Source: Streptomyces massasporeus (GTDB lineage Bacteria; Actinomycetota; Actinomycetes; Streptomycetales; Streptomycetaceae). Taken from it: a stretch of DNA of 64,000 nucleotides. Numbering within the stretch: the stretch's first letter is position 1; the number at the start of each line of letters is the position of its first letter. A program made the translations under genes and the position numbers. The DNA is taken from NCBI RefSeq assembly GCF_014648995.1, contig NZ_BMSE01000030.1:1-64000 (forward strand), in the 5' to 3' direction. Below are positions 42,830 through 52,219 of this stretch, in pieces. Below the pieces are notes generated by a model, which saw only the letters and a program-made list of their open reading frames with translations, was not told the origin of the DNA and searched no databases.

Positions 42830-44962
42830 TCACGGCTCCTGAGCGAGCCGGATCAGCAGCACCCCGGGCGTGCGCGGCACGGACACCGTCAGCCCCTCCC
42901 CGTCCCAGACGGACCCGCCCGCATCCGCCGACGACGGGTGCAGGACGTCCACCCGGACGTCCCTTCCCGCCAGGTGCCGGACGGGGATGCGGAGTTGCGC
43001 CGGTCCGCCCCGCCGCCAGACGGAAAGATACGTCGTGGCGTCGCCGGGGGTCCGCAACCCCAGGGCCAGCCACTCGTCCGTCCAGCCGGGCAGCCCGAGC
43101 GGCCAGAACGGCAGGGCCCGGGCCAGGTCTCCACGAATCGACTTGTAGACGTCGACGGCTCCCCGGACGAGGGCTCGCTGGTGGTCCGACATGCGGTCCA
43201 GATGGCCGGAGAGGTGGATGCGGCCGAGGAGTGCCCCGCCGAGGGTCCAGGTGATCAGGTCGTCGTCGTACTCGGGTTGCGGATAGGCCCAGACGGCGCC
43301 CTGCTCGGGCGGGACGGCGGTCGGCGCGGCGGCGGCGATGGGCGGGTAGCTCAGCGGGTCCTGCTGGTCGCTGGTGGACTGGAGCTGGGCCACCGCGAGG
43401 GTGGCGCCGTCCATGCGCATGCCGCCCGAGGCGCAGTTCTCGACGACGAGGCCGGGGTGGCGGTCCAGGACTCCGGAGAGCCAGTCCAGGTAGGCCTCGG
43501 CGTGGCCGAGCAGTCCCGCTCCCGGTGCGAGATCGCCGGGGGCCAGGGTGCCGGGGTCGACGACGATGTTGTAGTCGAGCTTGAGGTAGCCCACGCCCCA
43601 GTCGCCGGCGATGCGGTCGACCGTCTTGTCGAGGTGGGCTCGGGCGGCCGGGTGCCGCAGGTCGAGCTGGTGGCGGCCCTGTTCGGTGAGGCGTACGCCG
43701 TCGCGCTGGAAGAACGCCTCGGGCGGCAGTTCGGCCGCGACGGGGCTGCGCACCCCGACGACCTCCGGCTCGAGCCACAGTCCGGGCACCATTCCGCGCT
43801 CCCGGATCCGCTCCAGGACCGCCTGGAGGCCACCGTCGGGGAAGCGGCGCGGCGAGGGCTGCCAGGCGCCGACGCTGTCCCACCAGCCCCGGGTGTCGTC
43901 GTCGTACCAGCCGGAGTCGATGCAGAAGTACTCGGCGCCGGCGTCGGCCGCGGCGTCGATCAGCGGCAGCAGCTTGGCCGTGGTGGGGTCGCCCATGAGG
44001 GTGTTCATGTAGTCGTTGAAGACCACGGGGAGGGCGGTGTGGTCCGGGTGGGGGCGGCGGATCGCCCGGCGGTAGGAGGTGAGGGCACCGAGCGCGGTGT
44101 CGAGGTCCGGGCCGAGGGCCAGGACGCCGGGGACGGTGGTGAACTCCTCGCCGGGTGCGAGGCGGATCCGCCACTGGTGCTCCGCGTCCGTGGGGCCGTT
44201 CAGCGCCAGGTAGGTGCCGTGGGCGCGTTCGCCGAGGTCCCAGCGCCAGCCGGCCGGGGACTCGACCTGCCACGCCCAGGCCCGGCCGCCGTCCCGCTCG
44301 GTCAGCGCGCCCATGGCGAGATGGCCGTCGGTGGGCCAACTGCCGCGCCCGGTGAGGGCGAGGGCGGCCCGGCTGTCGTGCTCGTGGACGTCCGTGTGGA
44401 TGTCGGCGACGGACACGCGCAGCGGCTCGGCGTACCAACGGCACTCGGCGAGCCAGTCGTTGCGGGCCCGGTGGACGTCGAGGGCGTCCGGGGCGGGCAG
44501 GCCGCCGAGCAGCAGGCTGCTGACGGACTGGACGACCAGGGGCTCGCGGCCGTCGTTGCGCAGCCGGACGCGGGAGCGCAGGACGGGCAGGCCGGTGGGT
44601 GAGCTGAATTCGGCGTAGGCCGTCAACCCGGTGTCCGGGTCGTGGAGTTCGACGCTCAGCCGTTCCCAGCCGTCGCCGCTGCTCGCGTGATGGGCGCGGT
44701 GGGCGAGGCGGCTGCCGAGGGCCGTGCCGGTGAAGCGGGGGCCGGACCAGCCGCTGCCGTGGCCGAGGGCCGTGAGCTCCACCAAGGGCAGCGCGGACTG
44801 CGGCGTGGCCCCGCGGTCGTCGCCGGGGTGTGCCAGCCGGACCAGTCGCGGTGTTCCGTCGGGGGCGACGACGAACCGGGCGGCGAGCGTCTCGTGCCCC
44901 CAAGTGAACTCGTGTTGCCGCTGGTTGGAGGCCATGTGCGCCGCATCCGCCGTGCCGGTCAA
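42830..44962 (-). CDS. Alpha-galactosidase, GH36
   Basis: A 710-residue intracellular (no signal) retaining alpha-galactosidase. An N-terminal beta-sandwich precedes the TIM barrel; catalytic nucleophile Asp is in VGYLKLDYNIV (about 462) and the acid/base Asp in CASGGMRMD (about 507-515). Other family segments are FCIDSGWYDDD and GLWLEPEVVGVRSPV. It removes alpha-1,6-galactose from galactomannan fragments, melibiose or raffinose-type sugars. The TTG start is chosen because GGAGGGGGAG lies five bases before it; the ATG nine codons later has no such site. Confidence 0.92.
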   Translation of the reverse strand: MTGTADAAHMASNQRQHEFTWGHETLAARFVVAPDGTPRLVRLAHPGDDRGATPQSALPLVELTALGHGSGWSGPRFTGTALGSRLAHRAHHASSGDGWERLSVELHDPDTGLTAYAEFSSPTGLPVLRSRVRLRNDGREPLVVQSVSSLLLGGLPAPDALDVHRARNDWLAECRWYAEPLRVSVADIHTDVHEHDSRAALALTGRGSWPTDGHLAMGALTERDGGRAWAWQVESPAGWRWDLGERAHGTYLALNGPTDAEHQWRIRLAPGEEFTTVPGVLALGPDLDTALGALTSYRRAIRRPHPDHTALPVVFNDYMNTLMGDPTTAKLLPLIDAAADAGAEYFCIDSGWYDDDTRGWWDSVGAWQPSPRRFPDGGLQAVLERIRERGMVPGLWLEPEVVGVRSPVAAELPPEAFFQRDGVRLTEQGRHQLDLRHPAARAHLDKTVDRIAGDWGVGYLKLDYNIVVDPGTLAPGDLAPGAGLLGHAEAYLDWLSGVLDRHPGLVVENCASGGMRMDGATLAVAQLQSTSDQQDPLSYPPIAAAAPTAVPPEQGAVWAYPQPEYDDDLITWTLGGALLGRIHLSGHLDRMSDHQRALVRGAVDVYKSIRGDLARALPFWPLGLPGWTDEWLALGLRTPGDATTYLSVWRRGGPAQLRIPVRHLAGRDVRVDVLHPSSADAGGSVWDGEGLTVSVPRTPGVLLIRLAQEP

Positions 44963-45033
44963 GGTGCTCCCCCTCCTGACCCCGCCCCGTTGCCGGGGAG
45001 CGGAGGCCCGCGTGAATCCCTCGTTACGGTCTC

Positions 45034-45062
45034 TTGACGACCCAAGTGTGACCGGTCACAAT
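45034..45062 (+). promoter_or_regulatory. Promoter of the LacI-regulator/ABC operon
   Basis: A -35 TTGACG (45034-45039) and a -10 CACAAT (45057-45062) are 17 bases apart. The first LacI-type palindrome covers the spacer and part of the -10, as expected for autorepression. Confidence 0.6.
45047..45060. promoter_or_regulatory. LacI-family operator O1
   Basis: TGTGACCGGTCACA, a perfect 14-base palindrome located within the promoter spacer, between the alpha-galactosidase gene (minus) and the LacI gene (plus). Confidence 0.85.
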
Positions 45063-45068
45063 CCTCGC

Positions 45069-46106
45069 ATGAATGTGACCGGTCACACAAGGCGCCCGGC
45101 GAGCATCAGGGACGTCGCCACGGCCGCCGGGGTCTCGTACCAGACGGTCTCGCGGGTGATCAACGGCCATCCCAGCGTCCGGCCGTCCACCCGGGAGCGC
45201 GTGCTGGCCGCCATCGAGGAACTGGGCTTCCGGCGCAACGCCACCGCCCTGGCTCTGGCCAGCGGGCGCACCCGCACGGTGACCGTGCTCACCGCGAACA
45301 CCACGCACTACGGCTACGCATCGATCCTTCAGGGCATCGAGGAGTCCGCCCGCGCCGCGTCCTACGCGGTGGGGATCGGCGTGCTGGAATCCGCCGAGGA
45401 CGCGGCCGTCGCCGCCGAGGTGCAGCGGGCGGCGGACGCGGGCGGCGGGATCGTCGTGATCGCCTACGATCCGGCAGGCGTGCGGGCGCTGGGAGCCGTG
45501 CCCGCCGGTCTGCCGGTCGTGGGAGTGGTCGAGACCCCGGCGAGCCCGCCCGGCGGCGAGAGCCCCTGGGTGTGGACCGACGACCGCGAGGCCGCCTACC
45601 AGGCCACCCGCCATCTGCTCTCCCTGGGCCACGAGACCGTGCACTACGTCGCCATCCCGTCCAGCACCCGGCGCACCAGCGCCCGCACCAGCGGCTGGCG
45701 GCAGGCGCTGAAGGAGGCGGGTGCCCCGGAACCCCGCCCGGTGCAGAGCAGTTGGGGACCGGCGGGCGGACACGCGGCCGCGCTGGAACTGGCGCGGGAC
45801 CCGTCCGTCACCGCCGTCCTGTGCGGCAACGACGACCTCGCGCTCGGTGTGCTCCGCGCCCTGCACGAGGCGGGCCGCCCGGTGCCGGGCGAGGTCAGCG
45901 TGGCCGGGTTCGACGACGCCCCGCACTCCGCCTTCCTCACCCCGTCCCTGACGACCGTGCGCCTGGACTTCACCGGCCTGGGCCGGGCCGCCTTCGCCCT
46001 GCTGCACGGCGCGCTGGAGGAGTCCGCGCCGGTCGCCCCGCATCCCGTGTCCGTACCGGAACTGGTGGTGCGGGAGAGCTCGGGGCCGCCGCCCGGCGAG
46101 CGCTGA
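45069..46106 (+). CDS. LacI family transcriptional regulator
   Basis: A 345-residue repressor. The helix-turn-helix is RPASIRDVATAAGVSYQTVSRVINGHPSV (about 10-38), followed by the hinge region and a periplasmic-binding-protein-like sugar sensor with GNDDLALGVLRALHEAGRPVPGEVSVAGFDD near 255. It is divergent from the GH36 gene and upstream of an ABC importer. Two identical TGTGACCGGTCACA operators flank and overlap its start codon; the second lies inside codons 2-7, so autoregulation is likely. The inducer is probably a galactose- or mannose-containing oligosaccharide. Confidence 0.92.
   Translation: MNVTGHTRRPASIRDVATAAGVSYQTVSRVINGHPSVRPSTRERVLAAIEELGFRRNATALALASGRTRTVTVLTANTTHYGYASILQGIEESARAASYAVGIGVLESAEDAAVAAEVQRAADAGGGIVVIAYDPAGVRALGAVPAGLPVVGVVETPASPPGGESPWVWTDDREAAYQATRHLLSLGHETVHYVAIPSSTRRTSARTSGWRQALKEAGAPEPRPVQSSWGPAGGHAAALELARDPSVTAVLCGNDDLALGVLRALHEAGRPVPGEVSVAGFDDAPHSAFLTPSLTTVRLDFTGLGRAAFALLHGALEESAPVAPHPVSVPELVVRESSGPPPGER
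45074..45087. promoter_or_regulatory. LacI-family operator O2, inside the coding sequence
   Basis: A second perfect copy of TGTGACCGGTCACA, 27 bases from O1 by start position. It forms codons 2-7 of the regulator and encodes NVTGHT. Confidence 0.85.
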
Positions 46107-46177
46107 ACAGCACCAGAGAGCACCGCAGTTGTGAGTCCCGCTTCCTGAACCGAACCGCCTGCTCGGAAAGGCTCGAG

Positions 46178-47503
46178 ATGAACAGAAGAGTTCTCCCCGC
46201 CCTGGCATTGATATGCGCCGCCGGCCTGGCCGCCACCGCGTGCAGTGACCCGACGGCCGGGGAATCCGGTTCGGACGACGCCAAGCGGACGGCGGTCGAC
46301 CCGACCGCACGGCTGGACGGCGTGAAACTGACCATGTGGACCGCGCAGAACACGGTCGCCGCGCCCAAGCAGGTCATCGACGCCTTCGAGAAGGCCACCG
46401 GCGCCAAGGTGGAGACCCAGGCGATCCCGGACCTCTACGAGCAGAACGTGCCGACGAAGCTGGCCTCCGGCGACCGCCCCGACCTGATGTTCTGGCAGCC
46501 GTCCATCTCCACGCTGCCGTTCGTCCAGCCTCGGCAGAACCTGCTCACCCTCGACGGCGAGCCCTGGGTCTCCAAGCTGGGCGACACCGAGAAGTCCCTC
46601 GGCGTCATCGACGGCAAGCGCTACGCGGCGATCGTGACCAGCCCCGCCATGCTCGGCGTCTACTACAACAAGGACGTCTTCAAGCGAGCCGGGTTGAGCG
46701 AGAAGGACTTCCCGAAGTCGTACGACGAACTGCTGGCGCTCGGCCGCAAGGTCGCCGACAAGACCGACGCGGCCGCCTTCTACGAGGCCGGCGGCGACAA
46801 GTGGCCGCTCCAGTGGCAGATGCAGCTCCAGCTCACCGACCTGGACCGGCAGTGGTGGGCGGATCTGAACGCGAACAAGAAGAAGTGGACCGACCCGGTC
46901 GTGGTCGGCGCGATCAAGAAGTACAAGGAGAAGCTGCTCGACGCCGGGCTCGCCCAGAAGAACTACCGGACCGGCACGTTCACCGGGCAGGCCGACGCCC
47001 TCTGGAAGGGCGAGGCCGGCATGGTCCTCAACGTCACCTCCTTCCAGAGCCAGTTGCAGGCCAAGCACTCCACCGCCGAGATCGACAAGAAGATCGGCTG
47101 GTTCCCGGTCGCCAACTCCTCGGCCACCGGCCTGTACTCCCCCGACCAGACCAACGGGGTCGTCGCCTTCAGGACCGGTGACGACAAGCGGCAGAACGCG
47201 GCCCGGCAGTTCCTCGCCTTCTGGCTCGGCCCGGACTACCCGGACTACATCAAGGCGATGAAGATCCCGTCCGTCCAGCCGTCCGTGCCCACCCCCGGCG
47301 GTCTGCCCGACACGTCCAAGGCCCAGGTCGCGGCCCTGCCCACGGCCGTCGGCGTCTTCCAGGCCAAGGCCATCGTCGCCCCCGACACGCACCTCTACCT
47401 GGCCGACATGATCTTCGGCAAGAAGAGCCCGCAGCAGGTCGCCCAGGCGATCCAGGACCAGTTCGCGCAGGTGGCCAAGGCCCAGGGCGCGCCCGGGTTC
47501 TGA
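46178..47503 (+). CDS. Extracellular sugar-binding lipoprotein
   Basis: A 441-residue family 1 solute-binding protein. Lipobox ATAC (Cys about 22) follows a hydrophobic signal (LPALALICAAGLA). The mature sequence DGVKLTMWTAQNTVAAPKQVIDAFEKATGAKVE is typical of oligosaccharide binders. The ATG has GGAAAGG upstream and lies 71 bp after the LacI gene. It supplies the permeases that follow by two bases. Probable ligand: oligosaccharide released by the local alpha-galactosidase/GH-A enzymes. Confidence 0.9.
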   Translation: MNRRVLPALALICAAGLAATACSDPTAGESGSDDAKRTAVDPTARLDGVKLTMWTAQNTVAAPKQVIDAFEKATGAKVETQAIPDLYEQNVPTKLASGDRPDLMFWQPSISTLPFVQPRQNLLTLDGEPWVSKLGDTEKSLGVIDGKRYAAIVTSPAMLGVYYNKDVFKRAGLSEKDFPKSYDELLALGRKVADKTDAAAFYEAGGDKWPLQWQMQLQLTDLDRQWWADLNANKKKWTDPVVVGAIKKYKEKLLDAGLAQKNYRTGTFTGQADALWKGEAGMVLNVTSFQSQLQAKHSTAEIDKKIGWFPVANSSATGLYSPDQTNGVVAFRTGDDKRQNAARQFLAFWLGPDYPDYIKAMKIPSVQPSVPTPGGLPDTSKAQVAALPTAVGVFQAKAIVAPDTHLYLADMIFGKKSPQQVAQAIQDQFAQVAKAQGAPGF

Positions 47504-47505
47504 CG

Positions 47506-48429
47506 ATGGCTGACACGGTCGTACGTACACGCAGGCAGCCCGCCGCACCGGGCGCGCCCAAGGGCGTGGGGCGGCTTCCCCGGGCCGCCGTGCACCACCC
47601 CTGGTGGTTCGCGCTCCCCGCGATCGCCGTCTTCGCGGGCTTCTTCCTGGTGCCCAACCTGCTCAACTTCTACTACCCGTTCACCGACTGGTCCTCGTAC
47701 CACGCGGACATCGCCTTCACGGGCCTGGACAACCTCAGGACGATCGCCGAGGACGGCTCACTGCTGCGCGCGATCCGTACGACGCTGGTGTACGCGCTGC
47801 TGGCAGCGGTGTTCCAGAACGGATTCGGGCTGGTGCTGGCGCTGCTGCTGGAGGACGACAGCCGCTTCAACCGGTTCTTCCGTGCGGTCTTCTTCCTGCC
47901 GGTGCTGATCTCGGCACTCGCGACCGGTTATGTCTTCCGGGCGCTCCTCGACCAGGACGGGGCCGTCAACTCCGTCCTGGGCACGGACGTTCCGTGGCTG
48001 GGCTCGACGACGTGGACGCTGGTGATCGTCACCCTCATCCACGGCTGGAAGTGGATGGGCCTGTCCATGCTGATCTACCTGGCGGGTCTGAAGGGCATCC
48101 CCCACGACATGCTCGAGGCGGCCCGGATCGACGGTGCCGGGCCGTGGCGGACGTTCTGGTCGGTGCGCTGGCCGATGCTCGCGCCGGCCGTCACCTTCAA
48201 CGTCACCACGGCGCTGATCGGCTCGATGAACACCTTCGACATCGTGCAGGCCACGACCGGCGGCGGGCCCGCGGCCTCCACCGAGGTCTTCAACATCTAC
48301 ATGTTCCGGATCTTCGGGCAGGGCCTGTACGCCCAGGCCTCCGCGATGAGCCTGGTGCTCTTCCTGGTCGTGGTCGCCGTGGCGATCCCGCTGGTCGTGG
48401 GGCTCCGGCGAAGGGAGCAGATGCTGTGA
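47506..48429 (+). CDS. Carbohydrate ABC transporter permease (MalF-type)
   Basis: A 307-residue permease with six TM helices after a cytoplasmic N-terminus (about 1-30). The EAA loop HDMLEAARIDGAGPWRTFWSVRWPML is near 200. Its stop overlaps the next permease start (GTGA). No ATPase is present locally; MsiK elsewhere is a likely partner. Confidence 0.9.
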   Translation: MADTVVRTRRQPAAPGAPKGVGRLPRAAVHHPWWFALPAIAVFAGFFLVPNLLNFYYPFTDWSSYHADIAFTGLDNLRTIAEDGSLLRAIRTTLVYALLAAVFQNGFGLVLALLLEDDSRFNRFFRAVFFLPVLISALATGYVFRALLDQDGAVNSVLGTDVPWLGSTTWTLVIVTLIHGWKWMGLSMLIYLAGLKGIPHDMLEAARIDGAGPWRTFWSVRWPMLAPAVTFNVTTALIGSMNTFDIVQATTGGGPAASTEVFNIYMFRIFGQGLYAQASAMSLVLFLVVVAVAIPLVVGLRRREQML

Positions 48430-49250
48430 CCCCGGTCTGGCGTTACGGGCGTCCCGCCCTGGTCCTGCTGCTGGCCGGCCTTGCCGTCGGCGTGCCGCTG
48501 TGGCTGGTCGCCGTCACCTCGGCCAAACCGCAGGCGGAGGCCATCAGGCCGAACCTGGACCCGCCCGGGCACTGGCAGCCCGCCGCCAACTACGCGGACG
48601 CGGTCAGCGAGGGCGAGATGCTGCGTGGCTTGCTCAATTCCCTGCTGGTCGTGGTGCCTTCGGTGGTCCTGGTGCTGATCCTGGGCGCGGGCGCCGCCTG
48701 GGTCTTCGCGCGCCGGAAGTCGAGGCTGGTGTCGGCGGCGTACGCGGTGTGCATCAGCGGGCTGCTGCTGCCGCCGGCCGTCATCACCATCGTGATGGAG
48801 CTGCGGCAACTGGGGCTGGCCAACTCCCGGCCCGGCATGATCGCCGTCTACACCGGCATGTACCTGTCGACGTCGATCTTCTTCATGACCGGCTTCATCC
48901 GCGCCATCCCCCTGGAACTGGAGGAGGCGGCCCGGATGGACGGGGCGACACCGTCGAGGATCTTCTGGCGGATCGTCCTGCCCCTGCTCCGGCCGGTCGT
49001 CGCCACCGCCACGATCATGGTGATGCTCTACGCCTGGAGCGACGTCTTCTACGCGTTCTTCGTCCTCGGCGGCGGAGACCGGGCGACCCTGCCGCTCAAC
49101 CTCTACCAGGTCGCCAGCGCCCAGCTCTATCTCGAGAACTGGCATCTCGTCTTCGCGTACGTCGTGGTGATGAGCCTGCCCATGGTCGCCGTGTTCCTCG
49201 TCGGCCAGCGAAAGATCGTGTCCGGAATCACCAGTGGAGCCGTCAAGTGA
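48426..49250 (+). CDS. Carbohydrate ABC transporter permease (MalG-type)
   Basis: A 274-residue permease with six TM helices and the EAA loop LELEEAARMDGATPSRIFWRIVLPLL near 165. It uses a GTG start overlapping the previous stop. It ends 16 bases before the GTG of the secreted GH-A/CBM35 enzyme, so all are probably one transcript with the LacI regulator. Confidence 0.9.
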   Translation: MTPVWRYGRPALVLLLAGLAVGVPLWLVAVTSAKPQAEAIRPNLDPPGHWQPAANYADAVSEGEMLRGLLNSLLVVVPSVVLVLILGAGAAWVFARRKSRLVSAAYAVCISGLLLPPAVITIVMELRQLGLANSRPGMIAVYTGMYLSTSIFFMTGFIRAIPLELEEAARMDGATPSRIFWRIVLPLLRPVVATATIMVMLYAWSDVFYAFFVLGGGDRATLPLNLYQVASAQLYLENWHLVFAYVVVMSLPMVAVFLVGQRKIVSGITSGAVK

Positions 49251-49266
49251 CCGGAGGTCCAGCAGC

Positions 49267-51807
49267 GTGATCACCCCCGCCCGCACGAGATCCCGTACCA
49301 GAACCGCCCTGTTCACAGCACTACTTGGAGCAGCCGTCATGGCAGCCACTCTCCCCGCGGCCGGTCCCGCCGCGGCCGCGGCCGACCCGCAACGCCTCAC
49401 CGTCGACCTGGGCGCGTCCGAGGGCCGGGTGATACTCGGCGCCAACGGCTCCCTCTACGGGCTCAGTGACGACGGGGTGCCCGGCGACGCCGTGATGGAG
49501 CCCCTGAAGATCACCAGCATCTCGCAGAAGCCGGAGGGCGGTGCCCAGCATCCCAACGGCGACGCGCTCACCGTCTCCAAGTCGTTCTTCCGCGCCGGCG
49601 GCGGCGAGATCAACGTGATGATGCAGGACATCTACGCGAAGTGGCCGTACGAGGACCTCGGCATCGACGACTACCTGCCCAAGGTCGACAAGATCGTCAA
49701 GGAGACATCGGCCGACCCGAACAGCGACCGTTTCGTCTACATCCCGTTCAACGAGCCCGACCAGATCTGGTACAACCTCGGCGTCGAGGACCAGGCGCAG
49801 TACGAGAAGAACCGCGACCGGTTCTTCCAGGACTGGAAGACGGTGTACCGGCGCATCCGCGCGATCGACCCGGACGCGCGGATCGCCGGCCCGAACGAGG
49901 CCGCCTACCACTCGCGGCTGCTGAAGGACTTCCTCGCGTTCACCAAGCGGGAGAACGTGCTGCCCCAGGTGATGACATGGCACGAGCTCGGCTCCGGCTC
50001 CCTGCGCGACTTCCAGGCGCACTACGACGACTACCGCTCACTGGAGCGGGCCGCGGGCATCGCCCCGTTGAAGATCAATATCGACGAGTACGCCAACCGC
50101 CGCGACCTGTCCGTGCCCGGGCAGCTGGTGCAGTGGGTGTCGATGTTCGAGCGCAACAAGGTGTACGCCAACATGGCGTACTGGGACGCCGCCGGGAATC
50201 TCAGCGGCCATGTGGTGCGCTCCAACATCCCCAACGGCGGCTGGTGGCTGTTCCGCTGGTACGCGGGCCTGACCGGGGACACCGTGAAGGTGACGCCGCC
50301 GCGGCCGAACACCATCGACACCCTTCAGGGCCTCGCGTCCCTGGACACCTCCCGCCGCCAGGCCCAGGTGCTGCTCGGAGGCGCGGACGGCGACTCGGAC
50401 GTGGTCGTGAAGCGCGTCCCCCGGTCCGTGTTCGGCCGTACGGTCACGGCGACCGTCGCCGAGACGGCCTGGTCGGGGTACGAAGGGCAGCACGCGGCGC
50501 CTCGGGTCCTGGCGCGCACCAAGGTGAAGGTCTCGGACGACGGTTCGGTGACCGTCCCGCTGCGCGGCCTGCACAAGATGTCGGCGTACCGGATCGTCCT
50601 CACCCCCGGCGGCTCGGGCACCCCGTCCGCCGCCTCCGTCCCCTGGTCGGCGTCGTACGAGGCCGAGGACGCGGCCCTCACCGACGGCAAGGTCTACACC
50701 CAGGGCACCGTGAGCAACGCCAACGGCTACGCGGCCTCCGGCACCAAGGACGTCGGCTCCCTCAACCAGCCCGGCAGCAAGGTCGCGTTCACGGTGAACG
50801 TGCCGAAGGACGGCGCCTACGACCTGGCGATCCTCTACGGCAACCAGTCCGGAGGGCCCGCCACACAGAAACTGCTCGTCGACGGCGCCGACCCGGTGAC
50901 GGTCACCTACCCCTCCACGGAGAACTGGACCTACCGCGCCAGGAAGGACGTCGGAGTCCGGCTGAAGGCGGGCACGCACCAGCTGGTGCTGGCCAAGGGC
51001 GATGCCGAGGTGACGCTCGACCGGATCGACCTGACGAGCCGCGGCGGTGCGGACGTCGCCTCGTACGAGGCGACGCTGGCGGACATCAGCGGCAGGCCGT
51101 CGTACGACTACTCCTCCTCGGCGGGGGTGGGCACGGGCGCCCTGGTGCTGCGCTCGGGTGACAAGGCCGTCTTCGACGTCTACGCCCCGCGCGACGGCTA
51201 CTACACGGTGACGCCGCGGACTTCGGCCGCGGTGAAGCTCGCGCTGCACGGCGAGACCGTCACGGCGGCGCCCGGCCGCCCGCTGCGGCTGTACCTGGTC
51301 GCGGGCAACAACCGGGTCGCGATGGCGTCGGGCCACTGCGCCGTCCGCTCCCTCGACGTCTCGGGTGACGGCTCGGCCTCGGGCACCCTCTCCTACGAGG
51401 GCGCGTCGGCCACGCTCGCGGGCGGCGCGAAGCTCGTCGACTCCCCGCACGCCTCCGCGGGCTCGTACATCGGATGGCTGGGCAACAGCCCCTCCAGCAC
51501 GGCCGAGTTCACGGTCGACGCCCCCAGGGCCGGCCGCTACATGCTGGTCGTCCACTACGCCCACAACGACCGCCGGGACAACGGCCACGCCTACAACACG
51601 GACATCATGTCCCGCACGGCGGACATCGGGGTCGGGGGCGCCGCGCCGCGGAAGGTCACCTTCAAGAACACCTGGAGCTGGGACGACTACTGGACTGTCG
51701 GGGTCCCGGTCGATCTGGCGAAGGGCGCGAACAAGGTGACGTTCGGCAACGCCACCGCCTGGGCGCCGAACATCGACCGGATCGACCTGGGCCGCGTCGT
51801 GGGCTGA
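49267..51807 (+). CDS. Secreted clan GH-A glycosidase with CBM35 modules
   Basis: An 846-residue exported enzyme. Signal peptide about 1-38 (ALFTALLGAAVMAATLPAAG). The catalytic domain resembles GH39-type clan A enzymes: acid/base in FNEPDQIWYN (Glu163) and nucleophile in INIDEYANR (Glu274). A beta domain follows (about 340-460), then a CBM35-like module beginning ASYEAEDAAL (about 462-600) and a divergent third module containing SYEATLADISG and further jelly-roll-like sequence to the end. It probably cleaves a hemicellulose or pectin side chain whose product enters through the neighbouring importer. Precise family and substrate uncertain. GTG start chosen for GGAGG nine bases upstream. Confidence 0.78.
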   Translation: MITPARTRSRTRTALFTALLGAAVMAATLPAAGPAAAAADPQRLTVDLGASEGRVILGANGSLYGLSDDGVPGDAVMEPLKITSISQKPEGGAQHPNGDALTVSKSFFRAGGGEINVMMQDIYAKWPYEDLGIDDYLPKVDKIVKETSADPNSDRFVYIPFNEPDQIWYNLGVEDQAQYEKNRDRFFQDWKTVYRRIRAIDPDARIAGPNEAAYHSRLLKDFLAFTKRENVLPQVMTWHELGSGSLRDFQAHYDDYRSLERAAGIAPLKINIDEYANRRDLSVPGQLVQWVSMFERNKVYANMAYWDAAGNLSGHVVRSNIPNGGWWLFRWYAGLTGDTVKVTPPRPNTIDTLQGLASLDTSRRQAQVLLGGADGDSDVVVKRVPRSVFGRTVTATVAETAWSGYEGQHAAPRVLARTKVKVSDDGSVTVPLRGLHKMSAYRIVLTPGGSGTPSAASVPWSASYEAEDAALTDGKVYTQGTVSNANGYAASGTKDVGSLNQPGSKVAFTVNVPKDGAYDLAILYGNQSGGPATQKLLVDGADPVTVTYPSTENWTYRARKDVGVRLKAGTHQLVLAKGDAEVTLDRIDLTSRGGADVASYEATLADISGRPSYDYSSSAGVGTGALVLRSGDKAVFDVYAPRDGYYTVTPRTSAAVKLALHGETVTAAPGRPLRLYLVAGNNRVAMASGHCAVRSLDVSGDGSASGTLSYEGASATLAGGAKLVDSPHASAGSYIGWLGNSPSSTAEFTVDAPRAGRYMLVVHYAHNDRRDNGHAYNTDIMSRTADIGVGGAAPRKVTFKNTWSWDDYWTVGVPVDLAKGANKVTFGNATAWAPNIDRIDLGRVVG

Positions 51808-51951
51808 GCGCCTCTGCAAGGTCAGCGGCTTCCGGTGCCGCAGTCCGCCCATGGGGGCGGGCTGCGGCACCGTCGCGTCGGGAGGTGATCCGTTTTCGGC
51901 CGATCCCGGCGCGCGGGGACTCGCAGCGCGGCCTCCCCGCACCCCCTATAT

Positions 51952-51969
51952 TTCTACATGCTTGTAGAA
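51952..51969. promoter_or_regulatory. BlaI-type operator 1
   Basis: TTCTACATGCTTGTAGAA is an 18-base palindrome with 8 of 9 symmetric pairs, resembling MecI/BlaI operators (TACA-N-TGTA core). It directly follows a TATATT -10-like element (51947-51952) in front of the Spo0M fragment. Confidence 0.7.
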
Positions 51970-52003
51970 GGTAGTGCCCGCGCATGAAGGAGTGGACGCC
52001 GCC

Positions 52004-52219
52004 ATGGTGTTCAAACGACTGCTCGGCGCGCTCGGGGTCGGCGGCCCCGCGGTCGACACGGTTCTCGACCCCGCTTCCGTCCGGCCCGGCGGCACGCTCA
52101 CCGGTCAGGTCCGTCTCGTGGGCGGCAAGGCCGACTTCGAGATCGAGCACATCACCCTGGAACTGGTGGCCCGGGTCGGGGATTTCTTCGAGGGCGACGA
52201 GGAGGAAGAGGAGGGCTGA
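52004..52219 (+). pseudogene. Truncated Spo0M-family protein fragment
   Basis: A 71-residue frame starting MVFKRLLGALGVGGPAVDTVLDPASVRPGGTLTGQVRLVGGKADFEIEHITLELVARV, which is the N-terminus of Streptomyces Spo0M (arrestin-like sporulation-control protein, normally about 250-300 residues). Shortly after residue 58 the homology stops and is replaced by an acidic tail, DFFEGDEEEEEG, and a stop. The tail is the start of the 125-126 bp repeat array. I regard it as a remnant whose 3' part was lost or replaced, though a short product could still be made under the BlaI-type operator. Confidence 0.75.
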
